9,800 bases of DNA, taken from assembly GCA_964598695.1 (NCBI GenBank), contig CAZRDB010000190.1, forward strand, positions 1-9,800, given 5' to 3'. The position numbers were made by a program, and so were the translations under genes. The DNA comes from CAZRDB01 sp964598695 (lineage in GTDB: Bacteria > Armatimonadota > Zipacnadia > UBA1398). Shown here piece after piece: positions 7,501 to 9,800 of the stretch; position 1 is the stretch's first letter; the number at the start of each line of letters is the position of its first letter. The notes under the pieces were generated by a model. The model worked only from the letters and a program-made list of their open reading frames with translations. It ran no database searches and was not told the DNA's origin.

Positions 7501-7871
7501 CGGCCGACGGAACGGTCACCGTCACCGAGCCCGAGCCGCCCGCCGACACCCTCAGCCCGCTGGCGGTCTACGAGGAGCGGTACAACCGCGAGGGCGCGGT
7601 CGTCGACTTCGGCGCGCTCGTGACCAGCGGCGCCGCGCGGCTGGTGCGGGAGGGGACCGACGGCTTCCGCGTCTACCCACTGCCGCAGGAGGTCGCCTTC
7701 CCGCTGGCGGTTCGGCCGGCCGCCCTCGGCCTCGAGGGCGAACGGTTCGCCATGGACCTGCTCGACGGCGACGGCGCGGTGCTCCGGTCGGTCTCGTTGC
7801 CTGTGGAGGGAGGCCTCCTCGCGCTGCCGATTGGCGAGCCGGGCGTGTGCAGCCTGCGCGTCAGACGATAG
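4521..7871 (+). CDS. Large probable exported glycosidase-like protein with GH101/GH129-like barrel
   Basis: This 1116-residue protein starts at ATG with AGGAGG (4509-4514) six bases upstream, 15 bases after the GH4 stop. Residues 1-15 form a short hydrophobic stretch (FPAIPLLFAALVG) resembling a Sec signal but lacking a basic residue, so export is likely, not certain. Residues about 75-190 look like a galactose-binding-type beta-sandwich (FDFSLF near 179-184). About 230-430 is a large beta-rich domain like the one preceding GH101 barrels. About 452-770 reads as a TIM barrel: VIDDWTGN (455-462), FVQAHVWQ (482-489), FGVHENYVDIY (527-537), FIDVHS (598-603) and GEGSNH (647-652). By analogy with GH101/GH129, Asp600 could be the nucleophile and Glu648 the acid/base; they are 48 apart, wider than the roughly 32 known in GH101. 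About 880-1000 and 1010-1116 are further beta-sandwich modules. GH101 and GH129 remove alpha-linked GalNAc; substrate here is unknown. DUF5696-type proteins are an alternative relative. Confidence 0.7.
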   Translation: MFPAIPLLFAALVGQPVLEPVAVSEGASALIDVGRYEVRYQRGTEPWQTMPIGWTGNFLPTVGIAVVQQADDTLFLHCPWMNGTGPLEVRYRLALPAVRPITLRFEYAMAERNTEKSDGVTFGARVEPTGEEVPGHVLLEQHTKSTAWTPVEADLTAFAGRTVDLVLRVHPGAANDSSFDFSLFRHLGLQVGPGVSGSLADRLALLRARRAGYAAHAPALRELAARADQGVVPSTGGAYANRVAESGEGWVLRAGGEGYTLEYRLDRGADLGSLTASYDGCEPIPLNGGFGFTLANGTLGAWTPGEVSTDGVTLVATGTVSGDGLAARVTQRIRPIGKALAIELESPDPTIASFTAPQVGAAAWKRDVLIPYLPVGRITYLTDQSLFVGSVLDWTTSEASRHGPAVAHYEPLSDGSRIRLRETAAVSVSPFLGEVLPNVPNPASPYREELARRVVIDDWTGNFRVLREALETYARYGVEDLFVQAHVWQNGGYDAKLPDVLPANAAMGGDEEMLALSQAAKRLGYRFGVHENYVDIYPDAASWDEKLVARDAQGELVKAWYNEGTRIQSYGYRADAIVPTAERFTPEVHQRYGTTGSFIDVHSAVPPWFHVEFTAGEEIAGRFHPVWEAHQALWRLFREVHDGPVMGEGSNHALWSGLLDGAEAQVAEGEHHRILPDFDLLKVHPLILNHGMGYYERWLAEGYDAGMQSRMALIRADKYRTQEILYAHAGFVGATWVTEPRLAVKEAWMMRPLQTAYGATPVTNIEYLVAGEWVDSSIALALEATGVVRVTYENGLTVTINQSPEPVEEEGRTIARYGFHARGGGIREAYTAEVEGRVVDFVEDDAAIVVDARGQAYHPGVVSGVLFPARLLAPRIEPVGPRQFRITYRWRVERPVDPATLEGCGIFVHYVGKGVPAENEGITFQGDHGPSVPFGQWQLGQVIEDGPHTVTVPAEAPEADYQALVGVWGPGGRKTLLGAEVGAQRYQVAVVHVAADGTVTVTEPEPPADTLSPLAVYEERYNREGAVVDFGALVTSGAARLVREGTDGFRVYPLPQEVAFPLAVRPAALGLEGERFAMDLLDGDGAVLRSVSLPVEGGLLALPIGEPGVCSLRVRR

Positions 7872-7883
7872 CGTGGGGCTTCG

Positions 7884-8096
7884 TCAGTGGCTGTAGTGCC
7901 GGCGCGAGCGGTGGGTGAAGATCCACACCGACCGCGGCGGCCGCTGCGCCCTGCGCCGCAGGCCGAAGACGAGCAGAAGGAGGAAGAGGGCGAGGGACCA
8001 GTCGGCGCCGTCGCGGAGGAGCCAGCAGGCGGCGAGCCAGACGGCCGCGATGGCCGCGGCGATCGACGCGGACCGCCAGATGGGCTCTCGACCCAT
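7884..8096 (-). CDS. Small two-helix membrane protein, unknown function
   Basis: This 70-residue frame has two hydrophobic segments, about 8-26 (rich in Ala, Ile, Trp, Leu) and about 33-46 (LALFLLLLVFGL), separated by the short polar turn RDGADW. A strongly basic tail (RRRAQRPPR, then HRSRRH) fits the positive-inside rule with both ends in the cytoplasm. ATG at 8094-8096 has a weak purine-rich site, AGGGGAAG, a few bases upstream. The stop is 12 bases from that of the converging 1116-residue protein, with no terminator between. The frame is open further upstream, but that part is Arg/Gly-rich and looks spurious. The hydrophobic pattern is hard to explain as a shadow because nothing else codes here. 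I recognise no family; it may be a general small membrane protein. Confidence 0.6.
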   Translation of the reverse strand: MGREPIWRSASIAAAIAAVWLAACWLLRDGADWSLALFLLLLVFGLRRRAQRPPRSVWIFTHRSRRHYSH

Positions 8097-8188
8097 CGTC
8101 TTCCCCTTGCGCCGCCACCCCCACCAGGCGCCAAGGAGGTCTTCACGCGCGGGCGCGAGAGTCCTCCTACGACCGCCGCGTCCCTGGA

Positions 8189-8202
8189 GGGAGCGCGCTC
8201 CC
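8189..8202. repeat. 14-base perfect palindrome upstream of the restriction-modification gene
   Basis: GGGAGCGCGCTCCC is fully self-complementary and lies 68 bases before the methylase start, in the 174-base divergent gap shared with the small membrane protein. This is a reasonable place for an operator, but about two palindromes this long are expected by chance in a window of this size and GC content. A second dyad, AGGAGG (8134-8139) and CCTCCT (8163-8168), lies just upstream. Confidence 0.3.
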
Positions 8203-8270
8203 GCGACGAGAACAATAGCGCGATACGCTGGCCGGGCTCGTAGCCTGTCAGCGCGGGCCGAGGTGCATCC

Positions 8271-9800
8271 ATGAGACAGCCCGAGTACCTGCGGATCTAC
8301 GCTGCCGAAGCGGCAGGACTGGCATCGGCTGCCACGACAACCGAGCCCTCCTACTACCCCGCGATCCGGGCGTTGTTCGACGCGATCCTGCGCGATCTCG
8401 GGCTCCCCTTCGCTGCGCGCGTGAACACGAGTGAGGCGCGGGCCGGCGGCGGGACCGACATGCCGGACCTCGCGCTGTGCGATGGCCCCGGCGACTACGC
8501 CGTCGTGCTGTGCGAGGTGAAGCTCCCGTCCGAGGACGTGCGCGCGCTCGCCCGCTCCACGGCCCAACACGATCAGGTCGGGCGTTACCTCGCTCAGAAA
8601 CGCGCTGTCATTGTGACCAACGTGCGCGAGTTCGCCCTCCTGACGACCGACCCAGCCCACACCGGCCCTGGGCCCGTACCACCGGAGGCGCGCCGGATCG
8701 AGGAATCGGCCCTTCTGTGGCCTACCGCCTCCGATCTCGCGGCTGGAGCCGCCCCCGCAGAGGGCTGCGGGACGGCCCTGTCCGGCCTCGTCGAGGCTGC
8801 GGTCACGCGCTACGCGGCGATCGCGGAGCCAGAGTCGCTCGCGCGGATTCTGGCGCGGCTCGCGCGCCGTGCCAAGGACGCGCTGCCGGGCAGGTTCAGC
8901 GAGGCCGTCCAGGGGCTGCTGGACGACTTCGCCAGCGCACTGGGGTTGAGCTTCGAAGACGCCGACGGCGAGGAGTTCCTCCGGTCATCGCTCATACAGA
9001 CTGCGTTCTACGGCCTGTTCGCCGGGTGGACGCTCTGGCAGCGGGCGGGCGCGCGGGGCCGGTTCCACTGGCAGGACTGCGTGCAGCACCTCCGCATCCC
9101 CTTCCTGGGAGGGCTGTTCCACGAGTTCAGCAACCCGACGCGGATGCGCGAACTTGGGCTGCGCGCGCATCTCGACCAGGCCACTGAGGCCCTCGGCCGC
9201 GTCGACGCGGAACGGTTCTTCGCGCGGTTCAGCCCCCAGCTTGGGAGTGGCAGCGACGCAGGCCACGCGCCTGAGACCCGCGCGATCCTCTACTTCTACG
9301 AGCCCTTCCTGGAGTCGTTCGATCCCGACCTGCGGAAGCGGCTCGGCGTGTGGTACACGCCGGACGAGATCGTGCGGTACCAGGTTCGGCGGGTCGACCA
9401 ACTGCTGCGGACAGAGCTGGCCTGCCCGCAGGGCTTCGCCGACGAGCGGGTGGTCGTCCTCGACCCCTGCTGCGGCACCGGCGCGTACCTCATCGAGGTC
9501 CTCCGCTGCATCGCCGACGAGCTGCACGAGACGGCTGCAGGAGACCTGGCGGCGGCCAGGCTTCTCGACGCGCTGTGCCGGCGCGTGATCGGGTTCGAGA
9601 TCCTCACCGCGCCGTTCGTCGTGGCCCACCTGCAGCTTCACCTGATGATGCAGGCGCTCGGAGCCACGCCGGACGAAGATCAGCGTCCGGCGGTGTTCCT
9701 CACGAACGCCCTAACGGGGTGGGAGGGGGATCAGCAGCTCCGGCTTCACTTCCCGGAGTTGCAGCAGGAGCACGACGCCGCCCGACGGGTGAAGACCGAG
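8271..9800 (+). CDS. Restriction-modification fusion: PD-(D/E)XK nuclease plus N6-adenine DNA methylase (3' end outside window)
   Basis: The frame starts at ATG 8271 with GAGGTG (8260-8265) five bases upstream and stays open to the window end (510 codons). The N-terminal domain (about 1-125) is a PD-(D/E)XK nuclease: P65-D66 followed by E82-V-K84, preceded by GGGTD (59-63). A mostly helical linker includes a segment near 220-240 (SLIQTAFYGLFAGW) seen in type IIG and ISP-like enzymes. The methylase begins near YFYEPFLESFDPDLRKR, followed by GVWYTPDEIV. AdoMet motif I is DPCCGTGAYL at 398-407, an accepted variant of DPxxGTGxxL, and GFE (441-443) carries the acidic residue near AdoMet. The catalytic NPPY motif and target-recognition domain would lie past the window. 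No helicase separates nuclease and methylase in the visible part, unlike type ISP enzymes, which favours a single-chain type IIG-like enzyme that both methylates and cuts DNA. It is unrelated to the sugar genes and may begin a defence cluster. Confidence 0.85.
   Translation, partial: MRQPEYLRIYAAEAAGLASAATTTEPSYYPAIRALFDAILRDLGLPFAARVNTSEARAGGGTDMPDLALCDGPGDYAVVLCEVKLPSEDVRALARSTAQHDQVGRYLAQKRAVIVTNVREFALLTTDPAHTGPGPVPPEARRIEESALLWPTASDLAAGAAPAEGCGTALSGLVEAAVTRYAAIAEPESLARILARLARRAKDALPGRFSEAVQGLLDDFASALGLSFEDADGEEFLRSSLIQTAFYGLFAGWTLWQRAGARGRFHWQDCVQHLRIPFLGGLFHEFSNPTRMRELGLRAHLDQATEALGRVDAERFFARFSPQLGSGSDAGHAPETRAILYFYEPFLESFDPDLRKRLGVWYTPDEIVRYQVRRVDQLLRTELACPQGFADERVVVLDPCCGTGAYLIEVLRCIADELHETAAGDLAAARLLDALCRRVIGFEILTAPFVVAHLQLHLMMQALGATPDEDQRPAVFLTNALTGWEGDQQLRLHFPELQQEHDAARRVKTE

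Noticed and set aside
1..9800. CRISPR arrays, tRNA or rRNA genes, insertion sequences
   Set aside because: No regularly spaced repeats, no cloverleaf with a GTTCRANNC-type arm, no rRNA-like stretch and no transposase were seen on either strand by eye; a search tool could still find a degenerate one.

Overview
This is a GC-rich (roughly 70% by eye) bacterial window. Coding strands show strong G/C preference at third codon positions, which produces many long spurious frames in antisense and shifted phases. A lipobox-bearing lipoprotein, good Shine-Dalgarno sites and a TTG start point to Bacteria. The mix of GH116-, GH4- and GH101-like sugar enzymes resembles soil, hot-spring or sediment lineages such as Planctomycetota, Armatimonadota or Chloroflexota. 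No rRNA or other phylogenetic marker is present, so the phylum is an inference.

Layout. (1) 1-1893 (+): C-terminal part of a GH116-type glycosidase (GBA2/beta-glucosidase superfamily), open at the left edge. (2) 1919-1948: a perfect 14-bp-stem hairpin between convergent genes, probably a two-way terminator. (3) 1975-2331 (-): a small lipoprotein of unknown function. (4) 2332-2581: a non-coding gap rich in short inverted repeats. (5) 2582-3058 (-): a GNAT acetyltransferase, divergent from (6) 3204-4505 (+): a GH4 NAD- and metal-dependent glycosidase with a TTG start. (7) 4521-7871 (+): a 1116-residue probable exported multidomain protein whose core looks like a GH101/GH129-type glycosidase barrel; it starts 15 bases after the GH4 stop, so the two very likely form an operon. 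(8) 7884-8096 (-): a 70-residue two-helix membrane protein. (9) 8271-9800 (+): N-terminal half of a restriction-modification enzyme that fuses a PD-(D/E)XK nuclease to an N6-adenine DNA methylase, open at the right edge.

How the parts fit. Genes 1, 6 and 7 suggest glycan or glycoside use: an exported protein (7) may act on an external glycan, while the NAD-dependent GH4 enzyme (6) handles a released sugar in the cytoplasm. GH116 (1) may take part, but it is separated by a terminator and two opposite-strand genes. No transporter or sugar regulator is visible. The restriction-modification gene begins a functionally separate region, possibly the edge of a defence cluster. The most novel item is the 1116-residue protein, with plausible catalytic residues Asp600 and Glu648 but no family I can name with certainty.
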